From assembly GCF_001952855.1 (NCBI RefSeq), contig NZ_LPNO01000015.1, forward strand, positions 57,627 to 121,626: a stretch of DNA of 64,000 nt, given 5' to 3'. The number at the start of each line of letters is the position of its first letter. The first letter of the stretch is position 1. Positions 34,887 to 44,072 of the stretch are shown piece after piece. The notes beneath the pieces are model-generated. The model was not told the origin of the DNA and ran no database searches. It was given only the letters and a program-made list of their open reading frames with translations. This DNA is from Pseudomonas sp. ATCC PTA-122608 (GTDB lineage Bacteria; Pseudomonadota; Gammaproteobacteria; Pseudomonadales; Pseudomonadaceae). The translations under genes and the position numbers were made by a program.

Positions 34887-34902
34887 TCTTGTCGGGTAGT
34901 TG

Positions 34903-34935
34903 GGCTGAGGTAGTTTCTCAGCTCATTTCTTTTTC
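34903..34935 (+). terminator. Terminator at the end of the waa kinase operon
   Basis: GCTGAG (34904-34909) pairs with CTCAGC (34917-34922) across a seven-base loop, and the T-rich tract ATTTCTTTTTC follows. It begins 17 bases after the last kinase stop. Confidence 0.7.
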
Positions 34936-34947
34936 GAAGATCTACCT

Positions 34948-35151
34948 ATGCGCTTGAATGCCCCTATTGGTGTCACCCATAACGCTGTCGATCCGGCGCA
35001 CAGTCGCCCGAAACGCGAGGCCAGGATTGAGCCGGAGCCTGTTATGGAACCTGCGCCGGCTGCCGACTCCGGTGTCGGCCGCACGGACCTGAACAGGCAG
35101 CAGCCGACCGTTCGCAAGGGGACGCGGCAGACCGGAAATCTACGTTTTTAA
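34948..35151 (+). CDS. Small proline/arginine-rich hypothetical protein
   Basis: A 67-residue open frame with no recognised family. It is hydrophilic, rich in Pro, Arg and Glu (EPEPVMEPAPAADSG), with no signal peptide or membrane segment. Its stop lies two bases from the stop of the converging TonB receptor gene, a neat fit that supports a real gene. The ribosome site is poor. It may be a real small protein or a chance frame. Confidence 0.4.
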   Translation: MRLNAPIGVTHNAVDPAHSRPKREARIEPEPVMEPAPAADSGVGRTDLNRQQPTVRKGTRQTGNLRF

Positions 35152-35153
35152 GG

Positions 35154-37244
35154 TTAAAAGCGGTACTCGGCGCCGGCCCCTGCATACCACGAGCGCCCCG
35201 GCGCCGCTTCGTAATACCGACCGTTCCCGTCCCCGACAATCACCGACCCTACGTACTGGCGATCCAGCAAGTTATCCAGGCGCAAGGTCTGGTGAAAGGT
35301 CCAGTGCTCGACCTTCTGCTCAAAGCGCGCACGCCAGTTGAACACGCTGTAGCCCGGTGCCGTGTGCTGCTGGTTGGTGTCTTCGACGTAGACCTTGCTG
35401 CGGTACATGCCTTCCAGGGCGGTGCTGACCCAGTCCCGGGGTTTCCAGTTCAGTTCGGCGAATAGTGTGGTTTGCGGAACGCCGGGGAGGTAGTTGCCTT
35501 TGTCCACGGGTTTGCCGCCGCCGATGAAGTCGCTGTCGTAGGTGGCTTGCAGGCGGGTGTAGGCGATGTTGGTGCTCCACTGCTCGCTGAGCTGGCTTTC
35601 GATACCCAGTTCGAAGCCGCGACGCAGGGTGCGGCCGGCGTTCTGGTAGCTGGTGCGGCCGCCGATCGATTGATCCACCACCAACTCATCCTCGGTGGTG
35701 ATCTGGAAGACAGCGGCGTTGACCCGGGTATCGTTCAGCTGTGCCTTCAAGCCCACTTCATATTGCGTACTTTCGGACGGCTTCAGGCCGAAGTTAAACC
35801 CTTCGACACTGCCCGGCGCATACGCCAGTTCAGCCTGGGTCGGCGTCTCGAAACCCTTGCCGGCACTGACGTAGCCGTGCAGATCGGGCGTGAAGGCGTA
35901 CATCACGCTGACGGACGGCGTGTTCTTCTGGTAGGTCTTGTTGCCGCTGGAGTCGCCGTTGCTCAGGAACTGGTCGTCGACGTCCAGTTCCATGGTGCTG
36001 TGGCGCACCCCGGCTTGCAGGGTCCAGCGGTCGATGGCCCAGTTGGCCTGGATGTAGGGATCGAGGCTGCGAGCGGTGTCGATTTCATCCCGGCGTAGCT
36101 GGCCTTTTACGCCAAGGGTGTTGCCGCTGTAGTTCTGGTAGCCGTGGCGGCTGTCTTCGCTCTGGTCGAAATCCAGGCCGGTGATGATCATCAGTTCGCC
36201 CGGCACGCTGTCGATTGGCTGCATCCAGCGCACGGAGCCGCCGTAGAACTTGCGGTCGAACTGCACCACGCCGCCGCCGCGTTCGTTGGCGGGCGTTCCC
36301 TTGGGAATCGACAAATATTGAATCACACTCCGCCGCCCGGTGTAGGCATTCACCTGCAGCGTTGCATCACCAAAGTACCGCTCGTAATTCATCCCCAGTT
36401 GCTGGTGGTCGATGCTTTTGCGGGTGTTGTACAGCTCTGCGGCGCTGCTGACGGAGCGCGGGTCAGCCTTGTACGCCTCCCACGCCTGCCCCAACGGATC
36501 CTGCGTGCCGTTCTGCTCCAGGCTGCTGTAGATCAGCGCCAGTTTGCTGTCTTCATCAGGCTCGAAATTCAGCTTGGCAAAGGTCTGGTCGCGGCGGGCG
36601 CTGCTGTGGTCGCGATAGCCGTTGGTGTCCATGCGTGAGGCGTCCAGCACAAAACCTGCGCCGTCTGCCGCGCCTTCGGCAGTCAGGTGGTTTTTGCTCA
36701 GGCCGTCACTGCCCACCAGCGTCTCGGCGCCGATGCGCGGCGGGCCTTCACCGTTGCGGGAAAACATCTGGATCACACCGCCCGCATTGCTGCCATACAG
36801 CGTAGCGGCCGGGCCGCGCAGGACCTCGATGCGCTCGGCGGTGTCGAGGTTGAACGTGGCCGCCTGGCCCTGGCCGTCCGGGGTGCTGGCGGGGATGCCG
36901 TCGGCGATCAGCTTGATGCCGCGCACACCAAATGCCGAACGGGCACCGAAGCCGCGGGAGGAAATCTGCAAGTCCTGGGCGTAGTTCTGGCGGTTTTGAA
37001 CCACCAGGCCGGGTACGCGAGACAGCGCTTCGGAAGCATTGATACCCAACTGGCCATCGCTGATTTGCTCACGGCTGATGCTGTCTACCGAATAAGGCAG
37101 GTCAAACGACGGGCCGGCGCTGCGCGAGCCGGTGACCACGCTTGGGTCGAGGATCAGCGGCGCCTCGTCGGCTTGGGCGCTGTTACACAGCCCCAAAAGA
37201 CCAGGGAGCAACAGCGCAAAACGAGTAGGAGCAACAGCTTTCAT
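35154..37244 (-). CDS. TonB-dependent outer membrane receptor
   Basis: A 696-residue outer membrane transporter. A signal peptide (LLLPGLLGLCNSAQA, cleaved near residue 26) is followed by the plug domain, with VVTGSR near its start and IEVLRGPAATLYGSNAGGVI at about 130-150, and a 22-strand barrel ending in the typical aromatic residue (GAGAEYRF). The barrel form is like siderophore or metal receptors, but I cannot name the ligand. I start at 37244 (MKAVAPTRF); an ATG at 37262 is also in frame. I saw no Fur box upstream and no neighbouring regulator or siderophore gene. It diverges from a lipoprotein gene. Confidence 0.88.
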   Translation of the reverse strand: MKAVAPTRFALLLPGLLGLCNSAQADEAPLILDPSVVTGSRSAGPSFDLPYSVDSISREQISDGQLGINASEALSRVPGLVVQNRQNYAQDLQISSRGFGARSAFGVRGIKLIADGIPASTPDGQGQAATFNLDTAERIEVLRGPAATLYGSNAGGVIQMFSRNGEGPPRIGAETLVGSDGLSKNHLTAEGAADGAGFVLDASRMDTNGYRDHSSARRDQTFAKLNFEPDEDSKLALIYSSLEQNGTQDPLGQAWEAYKADPRSVSSAAELYNTRKSIDHQQLGMNYERYFGDATLQVNAYTGRRSVIQYLSIPKGTPANERGGGVVQFDRKFYGGSVRWMQPIDSVPGELMIITGLDFDQSEDSRHGYQNYSGNTLGVKGQLRRDEIDTARSLDPYIQANWAIDRWTLQAGVRHSTMELDVDDQFLSNGDSSGNKTYQKNTPSVSVMYAFTPDLHGYVSAGKGFETPTQAELAYAPGSVEGFNFGLKPSESTQYEVGLKAQLNDTRVNAAVFQITTEDELVVDQSIGGRTSYQNAGRTLRRGFELGIESQLSEQWSTNIAYTRLQATYDSDFIGGGKPVDKGNYLPGVPQTTLFAELNWKPRDWVSTALEGMYRSKVYVEDTNQQHTAPGYSVFNWRARFEQKVEHWTFHQTLRLDNLLDRQYVGSVIVGDGNGRYYEAAPGRSWYAGAGAEYRF

Positions 37245-37394
37245 GAGCAAACCAACATCCATAGAGCACGCAAAAGCGCGCGAGTTTAACGATTCAGCTG
37301 CTCTTTGCCGAATACTCTTCTTGCCGATTGCCGGTGCCTACGTCTTACACAACTCTGGGTTAAGATGCCCGACTTGCGCCAAAGGGAATTGCTC

Positions 37395-37736
37395 GTGAAT
37401 CCTACAAAGAATCTTCTGCTCGCCGCCATTTTCCTTTCGACCACTGCCTGCGGCACGATCAATACCGTCTTTCGCCCGGACGCCGTTGCCAGCCAGAACC
37501 TCAAGGAATCGCGCAGTTATTGTGAAAACGTGCCGCGTATCTACAGTGGGGTGATCTACGGTTTTTGCACATTGAACGGCGCCCCCGACACCACCAAAGA
37601 GCACACCCGCGATGCCTCCGGCTCCTTGCCGATCTTCGCCGCCGAGCTTGTGGGCTCCGGCTTGCTCGACACCCTCGTGCTGCCCTACACGGTCTACCGC
37701 CAGAACAAGGACGGCAGCATCGAGATTTTCCGCTAG
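37395..37736 (+). CDS. YceK/YidQ-family lipoprotein (DUF1375)
   Basis: A 113-residue lipoprotein. A lipoprotein signal peptide ends LSTTAC, then CGTINTVF begins the mature part. The C-terminal block AELVGSGLLDTLVLPYTVY matches the YceK family pattern of a short Asp-Thr-hydrophobic-Pro segment. The start is GTG 37395 with AGGG about nine bases upstream; the longer frame from 37305 is not credible for a lipoprotein. The role is unknown; E. coli YceK affects outer membrane integrity. The lipobox has Thr at -3, which is not ideal. Confidence 0.75.
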   Translation: MNPTKNLLLAAIFLSTTACGTINTVFRPDAVASQNLKESRSYCENVPRIYSGVIYGFCTLNGAPDTTKEHTRDASGSLPIFAAELVGSGLLDTLVLPYTVYRQNKDGSIEIFR

Positions 37737-37793
37737 GCCTGCAGTGACAACCGGTCGCCACAATCCCTAGATCATCCCGCGCCGTGTTTACGC

Positions 37794-37799
37794 TATAAT
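37794..37799 (+). promoter_or_regulatory. Candidate -10 box upstream of the carbamoyltransferase gene
   Basis: A perfect TATAAT lies about 90 bases before the GTG start. No strong -35 hexamer is visible at the expected distance, so the call rests on the -10 alone. Confidence 0.4.
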
Positions 37800-37890
37800 C
37801 CCGCCCTTTAGCTGTTTCTCGCCCAGGCGGGGAGCACACTTTTTTCAGGCGTGACGCGCCTGCATGCAGACTAAAAGAGGCTAGACCCCT

Positions 37891-39648
37891 GTGGCATTGA
37901 CGATTCTTGGCCTGTCCGGCGCCCTTAGCCATGATCCTTCCGCAGCCTTGTATATCGACGGCAAGCTGATTGCGGCCGCCGAAGAAGAGCGCTTCGTACG
38001 CGACAAACATGCAAAGAACCGCATGCCCTACGAGTCGGCGAAGTTCTGCCTGGAACAAGCCGGTATCAAGCCTTCCGACGTTGACGTTGTTGCGATTCCG
38101 TTCGCACCGATCAGCCTGTTCGGCGAGGCCCGCTGGCATTATGCCAAGCGTTACTGGTACGCCCCGGACCGCGCCCTCGACGCGATCCTGATGGGCAACC
38201 GTCGCTACAAGCGCTATCGCAACAAGATCGTCTGGTGCCTGGAGCAACTGGGTTTCGATCCGAAGAAAATCAAGATCGAACCGGTTGAACACCACCTGGC
38301 CCACGCTTCCAGCGCCTATCACTGCTCGGGCTTCCAGGAGAAGACCGCGATCCTCGGGATCGACGGCAAGGGTGAGTACGCCACCACCTTCTTCGGCTAC
38401 GGCGAAAACGGCAAGATCCACAAGATCAAGGAATTCTACGATCCGGACTCCCTCGGCGGCCTGTATGGCGCGATCACCGAGTTCCTCGGTTTCGAGATGC
38501 TCGACGGTGAGTTCAAGGTTATGGGCATGGCGCCGTATGGCGATGCCAGCAAGTACGATTTCTCGCGCCTGGCCTCCTTTGAAAACGGCGAGCTGGTGAT
38601 CAACACCGACTACGCCAACGTCATCGGCCTGCGTCGCTACAAAGAGAAAGGCAAGGGGTTCTACTTCTCGCCAAAACTGATCGAGTGGCTGGGTCCGAAG
38701 CGCGAAGGCGATATCGCCGACGAGCCGTACATCCACTACGCGGCCAGCATGCAGGCACTGTTCGAGAAGCTGGCGTTGCAGATGATCGACCATTACCTGG
38801 GCGACATCCTCAAAGACACCGGCAAGCTGGCCTTCGCCGGCGGCTGTGCGCTGAACGTCAAGCTGAACCAGAAGATCATCGCCCGTGACGACGTCAAGGA
38901 GCTGTTCGTGCAGCCCGCGTCCGGCGATGCCGGTACTGCGGTCGGTGCAGCCGCCTACGTGTCCCACGCCCGTGGCGTACCGGTTGAGAAGATGGAACAC
39001 GTCTATCTCGGCCCGTCCTACAGCAACGAAGACGTGATCGCTGCGTGCGCCAAACACCCGAGCAAGCCGGTATGGCGCCAGATCGAAAACACCCCGAAAC
39101 GCATCGCCAAGATCATGGTCGACGGCAACCCGGTGGCCTGGTTCCAGGGCCGCATGGAGTTTGGCCCACGTGCTTTGGGCGGTCGTTCGATCATCGGTTG
39201 CCCAAGCGCCACCGGCGTGGCTGACCGGATCAACCACCAGATCAAGTTCCGCGAGCGCTGGAGGCCTTTCTGCCCGTCGATGCTCGACACCGTCGCGCCG
39301 CAGATGATCAAGGTCGATCACCCTGCGCCGTTCATGACCTTCACCTTTGAAGTGTCGGAAGAGTGGAAAACCCGCGTGCCGGAAGTGGTCCATGAAGACG
39401 GTACCTCCCGTGCCCAGGTGCTCAAGCGCGAATACAACCCGCGCTACTACGACATGATGAAAGAGCTGGAAGTGCTGACCGGCAACGGCGTGTCGCTGAA
39501 CACCTCGCTCAACCGTCGTGGTGAAGCGATGATCTGCTCGCCGACTGACGCGCTTAACATGTTCTTCGGTTCCGACCTGCAGTACTTGATCATGGAAGAC
39601 ATCCTGGTGGTCAAGGACGGCGTGGACCCTTATGACGCTGTGGTCTAA
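37891..39648 (+). CDS. Carbamoyltransferase of LPS core (NodU/CmcH family, PA5005-like)
   Basis: A 585-residue enzyme. The N-terminal half has the metal-site histidines in EPVEHHLAHASSAYHCSGF (about 130) and a Gly-rich ATP-binding fold (GIDGKGEYATTFFGYGENG). The C-terminal carbamoyltransferase domain has FQGRMEFGPRALGGRSIIG (about 415-435). It is expected to carbamoylate a core sugar, as the P. aeruginosa core carries a 7-O-carbamoyl heptose. The start is GTG 37891. The stop is followed at once by the mig-14 ATG, so the genes are in one operon. Confidence 0.9.
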   Translation: MALTILGLSGALSHDPSAALYIDGKLIAAAEEERFVRDKHAKNRMPYESAKFCLEQAGIKPSDVDVVAIPFAPISLFGEARWHYAKRYWYAPDRALDAILMGNRRYKRYRNKIVWCLEQLGFDPKKIKIEPVEHHLAHASSAYHCSGFQEKTAILGIDGKGEYATTFFGYGENGKIHKIKEFYDPDSLGGLYGAITEFLGFEMLDGEFKVMGMAPYGDASKYDFSRLASFENGELVINTDYANVIGLRRYKEKGKGFYFSPKLIEWLGPKREGDIADEPYIHYAASMQALFEKLALQMIDHYLGDILKDTGKLAFAGGCALNVKLNQKIIARDDVKELFVQPASGDAGTAVGAAAYVSHARGVPVEKMEHVYLGPSYSNEDVIAACAKHPSKPVWRQIENTPKRIAKIMVDGNPVAWFQGRMEFGPRALGGRSIIGCPSATGVADRINHQIKFRERWRPFCPSMLDTVAPQMIKVDHPAPFMTFTFEVSEEWKTRVPEVVHEDGTSRAQVLKREYNPRYYDMMKELEVLTGNGVSLNTSLNRRGEAMICSPTDALNMFFGSDLQYLIMEDILVVKDGVDPYDAVV

Positions 39649-40545
39649 ATGCTGAACCGCTTCCAGGGCTGGCGTGAACGTGGCTGGACGCCTGTCGAGG
39701 CCGAAGTTTACGCCCAGGCCTGGCAGCGTTTTGGCGGCAGCGTGGCGACTCATCCGCAGATCGTCGAGCGGCTGGCGCACCTGGCGCAGATTCCGGTGCG
39801 TTACCTGGGCTGGGAGCAGGACGGCGAGCTGAAGGGTGCAATTGCTACCTGGGGGCGCGACCTGGCCCTGTCCAAGGACGTGCTCAAGCGCAAAGGCAAA
39901 AAAGGCCTGTTTGATCTGGGTAACGCCGAGATCATCCTGCCGATTGCCGCCGATGCGCAGTTGCCGCTGCGCCATCGCGCGCGTTATCTCTCTGCACTGA
40001 ATGAGGGGCGCGTAAGCACCCTCAAGCCCCAGGCCGAGCAGTTGGCCATGGCGCGCACACCGGAAGAGCTGTCGAAGAAGTTTCGCTACAACCAGCGCCG
40101 CGAATTGCGTTTGCTGGAAGAGGCGGGTGGCGTGGTGCGGGCGGTCAGCGAGTTTTCCAGCAGCGAACTGGCCGCGATTTATTGCGACCTGTTCCAGCGG
40201 CGCTGGGGTTTCCCGGCCGCAGGCGCCGAGCGTCTGGCAGAAGTGCTGGAGCTGCTCAAGGAGTTCCTGTTCGGCTCGGTGCTGTTTCTCAATGACGCTG
40301 CGATTGCCGTGCAACTGGTGTATCAGGTGCAGGCGCCGGAATGGGTCAGCGCCGAGTACGTCAACGGCGGTGTCGACCCGGAAACCAAGGCATTCAGTCC
40401 TGGCAGCGTGTTGAGCTTCCTGAATACCCAAAGTGCGTGGGAGCAAGCGCGGGCGAGTGACAAGCCGCTGCGTTTCTCCTTCGGGCGATCCGATCGTGAA
40501 TACAAGGAACGTTGGTGTAATCCGGTGCCGGTGTTCAGCGTATGA
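39649..40545 (+). CDS. mig-14: Mig-14 family protein
   Basis: A 298-residue protein of the Mig-14 family, which has a FemAB/GNAT-like fold and is linked to antimicrobial peptide resistance in Salmonella. Segments typical of the family are MLNRFQGWRERGWTPVEAE at the start and PLRFSFGRSDREYKERWCNP at the end. It corresponds to PAO1 PA5003. The start codon directly follows the previous stop, and its own stop overlaps the next start by four bases. A role in LPS or envelope modification is inferred from context. Confidence 0.85.
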   Translation: MLNRFQGWRERGWTPVEAEVYAQAWQRFGGSVATHPQIVERLAHLAQIPVRYLGWEQDGELKGAIATWGRDLALSKDVLKRKGKKGLFDLGNAEIILPIAADAQLPLRHRARYLSALNEGRVSTLKPQAEQLAMARTPEELSKKFRYNQRRELRLLEEAGGVVRAVSEFSSSELAAIYCDLFQRRWGFPAAGAERLAEVLELLKEFLFGSVLFLNDAAIAVQLVYQVQAPEWVSAEYVNGGVDPETKAFSPGSVLSFLNTQSAWEQARASDKPLRFSFGRSDREYKERWCNPVPVFSV

Positions 40546-41948
40546 GTCGCAAACAGCAACTGCTCAAGCAGCATCGGCGCAACAAGCGTATTGCGTTGTT
40601 GGTGGGCCTGTTGCTGTTGGTGGCCGTGGGTGTGCTGGTGGCCTGGTGGTTGCCGCTGCTGCTGGCGGTGGTGCTGTGGGCTGCGCATGAAGCCTGGTTT
40701 GCCGACCACCTGTTCTACTCGCCTAAAGACGACTATGAGTACGCGTTTCCTGAAGGGAGCGAGTGCGCGGGTCTGCGTCTTGAAGCAGGGCGCCTGCTGT
40801 TGGACATGCCCTTGGTGGGCGATGAAACCCTGATCGTAGGGGTTGAACTCAAAAGCTCTTGGCTGGGGCGTTTTCTCGACCCGGCGGTGGAAGTGTCGGG
40901 CCTGGATGCACCAGACCGGCAAGTCTTCGAGCGGGGTGTCGCAGGCCGGCGCTATCTCAACCTGACAGGCATGGGCGAAGCGCTGTCCGGAGGTAAGCTG
41001 CGCTTGCGCGGGCGTTTCTGCCGGATCAAGGGGCAGCCGACGCTGTGGTTGTTCCGCCAGCCGGATTACCATCGCCAGCGTGTGATGGTGATCGCGCCCC
41101 ATGCCGACGATGCCGAGCTGGCAGCTTTCAGCCTTTACAGCCAGGCCGATGAGAGCTGGATCGTCACGCTCACGGCGGGCGAAATCGAAGCCGATCACTA
41201 TCAACAAATGGGCATGCCCAAGGCCGATGCCGCACGGCTCAAAGGCCGCCTGCGTGCCTGGGACAGCGTTACCGTGCCTCGCTGGGCGGGCGTACCCGAG
41301 GCGCAGTGCGTGCAGTTGGGCTACTTCTGCATGCAACTGCCGGCGATGCAGGCCGCGCCGGATCAGCCCCAGGCTTCCCGGGAAGCTCAGTTGGACGATA
41401 CGCGGCTGTTTCGCCAGTTCAATGCCCTGGCCTTGCCCGGGGATGTGGACGGTGCCCCGACCTGGAACAACCTGATTGCCGACCTGCGGGCGTTGCTGCT
41501 CAAGGCGCGCCCGCAGGTGATCGTGTTGCCAACACCGCTGCTGGATCCGCACCCGGATCACATCTGCGCCCACGCTGCGATTCTCGAAGCGCTGCAAGAC
41601 CTGGAATGGCAACCGGACACGTTGCTCGGCTACGCCAACCACCTGCATGATAATGATCGTTGGCCCATGGGCGACTCGGGCGCTGGCGTGGCCTTGCCGC
41701 CACGCTTTGATGCCACGCGTGAACTGGTGCCTTGCAGCTTGCCGCTGACGCTGAACCAGCAGCAAGACAAGGCCATGGCGCTGGGCATGATGCACGACTT
41801 GCAGCCGCGGGCGCCGTTCAAGCGCCGCGTGCGCAGGTGGTTGCAGCAATTACTGGCGGGCCGTAGTCCATCGCCTTACGGAGAGAATGAATTCTTCCGC
41901 AAGGCGGTGCGCCGCCATGAATTGCTCTGGGTTTTAAAGCAGGACTGA
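40542..41948 (+). CDS. dnpA: PIG-L family de-N-acetylase, DnpA-like
   Basis: A 468-residue protein. One or two membrane helices near the N-terminus (about 20-50, LLVGLLLLVAVGVLVAWW-like) anchor a LmbE/PIG-L deacetylase domain. The zinc motif is VIAPHADDAELAAFS (about 187), and the second histidine motif is LLDPHPDHICAH (about 335). P. aeruginosa DnpA (PA5002) is a putative LPS de-N-acetylase affecting fluoroquinolone tolerance. It is coupled to mig-14 by ATGA. A terminator-like hairpin separates it from the next gene. Confidence 0.88.
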   Translation: MSRKQQLLKQHRRNKRIALLVGLLLLVAVGVLVAWWLPLLLAVVLWAAHEAWFADHLFYSPKDDYEYAFPEGSECAGLRLEAGRLLLDMPLVGDETLIVGVELKSSWLGRFLDPAVEVSGLDAPDRQVFERGVAGRRYLNLTGMGEALSGGKLRLRGRFCRIKGQPTLWLFRQPDYHRQRVMVIAPHADDAELAAFSLYSQADESWIVTLTAGEIEADHYQQMGMPKADAARLKGRLRAWDSVTVPRWAGVPEAQCVQLGYFCMQLPAMQAAPDQPQASREAQLDDTRLFRQFNALALPGDVDGAPTWNNLIADLRALLLKARPQVIVLPTPLLDPHPDHICAHAAILEALQDLEWQPDTLLGYANHLHDNDRWPMGDSGAGVALPPRFDATRELVPCSLPLTLNQQQDKAMALGMMHDLQPRAPFKRRVRRWLQQLLAGRSPSPYGENEFFRKAVRRHELLWVLKQD

Positions 41949-41960
41949 GACCTTATTGAA

Positions 41961-41991
41961 GGCAGGCTTGCAGGGCCTGCCGCCCCTTTTT
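41961..41991 (+). terminator. Terminator-like hairpin after the dnpA-like gene
   Basis: GGCAGGC (41961-41967) pairs with GCCTGCC (41975-41981), then GCCCC and five T. It lies in the 86-base gap before the ssg-like gene and may terminate or attenuate. Confidence 0.6.
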
Positions 41992-42034
41992 CGCCGGGCT
42001 GCGTGCCCGCAGCCAGATTGCAGCATGGAGAGTT

Positions 42035-43183
42035 ATGAAACCTCGTTTCAAGGTTTTGCAGTTACAGCCGGACTACAACGTCAAGACCCACGACTTCGCC
42101 GACCTCGGCGAGCAGATCGTCAAGGCTTTGCCGGCTGAACGTTTCGAGGTCACATCCGGGTTTCTCAGCGGCCGTCCGCTGCCCGGCCAGCCCCTGAGCG
42201 TGGCTGAACACTCCCATTACTTCGAGCTGCCGGAAAAGTCCCTCAAGGGCATCCGGTTCGGCGCCATGTGGCAGATCTACAAATACTGCCGTGAGCAGAA
42301 ATTCGACGTGGTCATCTGTAACCGCTTCAAGTCGGTGAACATGATGCTGTCCCTCAACCGTTGGTTGAAGATTCCCCTGTGCATCGGCATCTCCCACGGT
42401 TTTGGCGAGTACGCCCGTGGCTATCGCCGGCGGCAGACACAGAAGTGGGTCAGCCCGGCGTGGCGATTTGTCGGGGTGTCGGCCGCGGTCAGGGATTACC
42501 TGGTGGACCTCAACTGTGGGTTCACCCGCGAAAACACCACCTTTGTCACCAACGCCATCGACATCCCCCAGGCCGAAGCCTTGCAGTTGCCGCGCGATGA
42601 AGCGCGCAAGGCCCTGGGCCTGCCGCTGGAGGCGCGGATGATTGGTGCCTTGGGCCGCCTGGTACCGATCAAGGGCCACACCCATTTGCTGCAAGCCTTC
42701 GCCACCCTCAAGGACAAATACCCTGAGGCTCAGGTGGGGATCATCGGCTCTGGTCGCGCCGAAGCGGACCTGCGTGCTGACATCGAGCGCTTGGGCCTGA
42801 CCGGCCGTGCACACCTGCTGGGCTTTCGTGAAGATGGCATGAAGTACGTGCGCGGTTTCGACATCTGGACCATGCCCTCGCTGTTCGAGGGCCTGGGCCT
42901 GGCGCTGCTGGAAGGCATGAGCGGGCATCTGCCGGTGATCGCCTCCAATGGCCCGGCGATGTTGCCGTTGGTGGAAGGTGCGGGCGGCCTGTCCCATGAC
43001 CCGGGCAACGTCGAGCAACTGGCGGCGGCGCTGGACACTTACCTGGCGTTGAGCGACGAGCAGTTGCGTGCCAAGGGCGAGCAAGTGTTCCGCTACCTGG
43101 AAGAAAACCACACCCTGGACGAGTTCCGGCACAAGTATTTGAACCTGATCGAAACCGGTCTGCGCGAAGTAGGTAAAGCATGA
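42035..43183 (+). CDS. GT4 glycosyltransferase of LPS core (Ssg-like)
   Basis: A 382-residue GT4 enzyme with a GT-B fold. The donor-site motif is MPSLFEGLGLALLEGMSGHLP (about 285-305), and the acceptor side begins VLQLQPDYNVKTHDFADLG. By order it corresponds to PA5001 (ssg), needed for core and O-antigen assembly and for phage sensitivity and motility. Its stop overlaps the next start by four bases, so the two work as a unit. Confidence 0.83.
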   Translation: MKPRFKVLQLQPDYNVKTHDFADLGEQIVKALPAERFEVTSGFLSGRPLPGQPLSVAEHSHYFELPEKSLKGIRFGAMWQIYKYCREQKFDVVICNRFKSVNMMLSLNRWLKIPLCIGISHGFGEYARGYRRRQTQKWVSPAWRFVGVSAAVRDYLVDLNCGFTRENTTFVTNAIDIPQAEALQLPRDEARKALGLPLEARMIGALGRLVPIKGHTHLLQAFATLKDKYPEAQVGIIGSGRAEADLRADIERLGLTGRAHLLGFREDGMKYVRGFDIWTMPSLFEGLGLALLEGMSGHLPVIASNGPAMLPLVEGAGGLSHDPGNVEQLAAALDTYLALSDEQLRAKGEQVFRYLEENHTLDEFRHKYLNLIETGLREVGKA

Positions 43184-44064
43184 GTCTGCAGCAACCTTTG
43201 GTCACCGTGATCATCGCGTCGTACAACCACGGGCCGTACATCGAGCAGAGCATCCTCAGTGTGCTTGGCCAGACCTACGCCAACATCGAATTACTGGTGG
43301 TGGACGACGGTTCCAAGGATGACAGCGTAGAGCGCATCCAGCGCTTGCAGGCCGAGCACGGGTTTGACTTCCAGGTTCAGCAGAACCAAGGCCTGACCAA
43401 CACCCTGAATGGCGCCATCGCCCGGGCCAAAGGCAGCCTGATCGTGCCGTTCGGTTCCGATGACATCATGCTGCCCGAGCGCATTGCGACCCAGGTTGCC
43501 TACATGGAAGGCAAGCCGAAGGTGGGCATCTGTGCCGGCAATATCGAGTTGATCGATGGTGACGGCAAGCCGTACCCGGAGAAGAAGCAGCGCCGCGATT
43601 TGCCGTTTCGCAGCCTGGATTTCGATGACCTGTTCCTGGACCGCAAACCCTTTCCGCCGGCACCGACCCTGATGATCCGCCGGCAGGCGTTGGAAGAGGT
43701 CGGGGGCTTCGATCCACTGATTCCGCTGGAAGACTTGCTGATCGAATTGAAGATTGCCCACGCCGGCTACACCATCGACGTGTTGAGCGTGGTGATGGCG
43801 CGCTATCGCCAGCACGCGACCAATACGTACAAGAATCATCGCTACATGATCCAGAACATCCTCAAGACCTACGGGTTGTTCAGCGATCACCCGGCCTATG
43901 ATCAGGTTCGCTACAACTTCCTGAACTCGATGTTCCTCAAGACAGCCGACCGCGACCGCCCGCTGGCGCGGGAGATCCTCAAGCAGATTCCCTTGAAGTT
44001 CTGGGGTCGCAAGACCTTGCGTGGGTTGGTGCGGCTGTATCTGGCACCGCAGCGCAGTTCATAG
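43180..44064 (+). CDS. wapR: GT2 glycosyltransferase (WapR-like rhamnosyltransferase)
   Basis: A 294-residue GT2 enzyme. The GT-A start VTVIIASYNHGPYIEQSIL is followed by LLVVDDGSKDDS with the nucleotide-binding Asp residues, and VPFGSDDIMLPERI with the DxD-like metal motif. In P. aeruginosa, WapR (PA5000) adds the rhamnose that receives O-antigen, and it sits next to the O-antigen ligase gene, as here. The linkage in this strain cannot be read. It ends at a bidirectional terminator. Confidence 0.78.
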   Translation: MSLQQPLVTVIIASYNHGPYIEQSILSVLGQTYANIELLVVDDGSKDDSVERIQRLQAEHGFDFQVQQNQGLTNTLNGAIARAKGSLIVPFGSDDIMLPERIATQVAYMEGKPKVGICAGNIELIDGDGKPYPEKKQRRDLPFRSLDFDDLFLDRKPFPPAPTLMIRRQALEEVGGFDPLIPLEDLLIELKIAHAGYTIDVLSVVMARYRQHATNTYKNHRYMIQNILKTYGLFSDHPAYDQVRYNFLNSMFLKTADRDRPLAREILKQIPLKFWGRKTLRGLVRLYLAPQRSS

Positions 44065-44072
44065 GGCTCTGG

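Noticed and set aside
37245..37394. Fur box upstream of the TonB receptor
   Set aside because: No 19-base GATAATGATAATCATTATC-like dyad could be found by eye in the intergenic region.
37501..40446. A 981-codon open frame on the minus strand
   Set aside because: It runs antisense to the lipoprotein, carbamoyltransferase and mig-14 genes, all of which have recognised motifs on the other strand.
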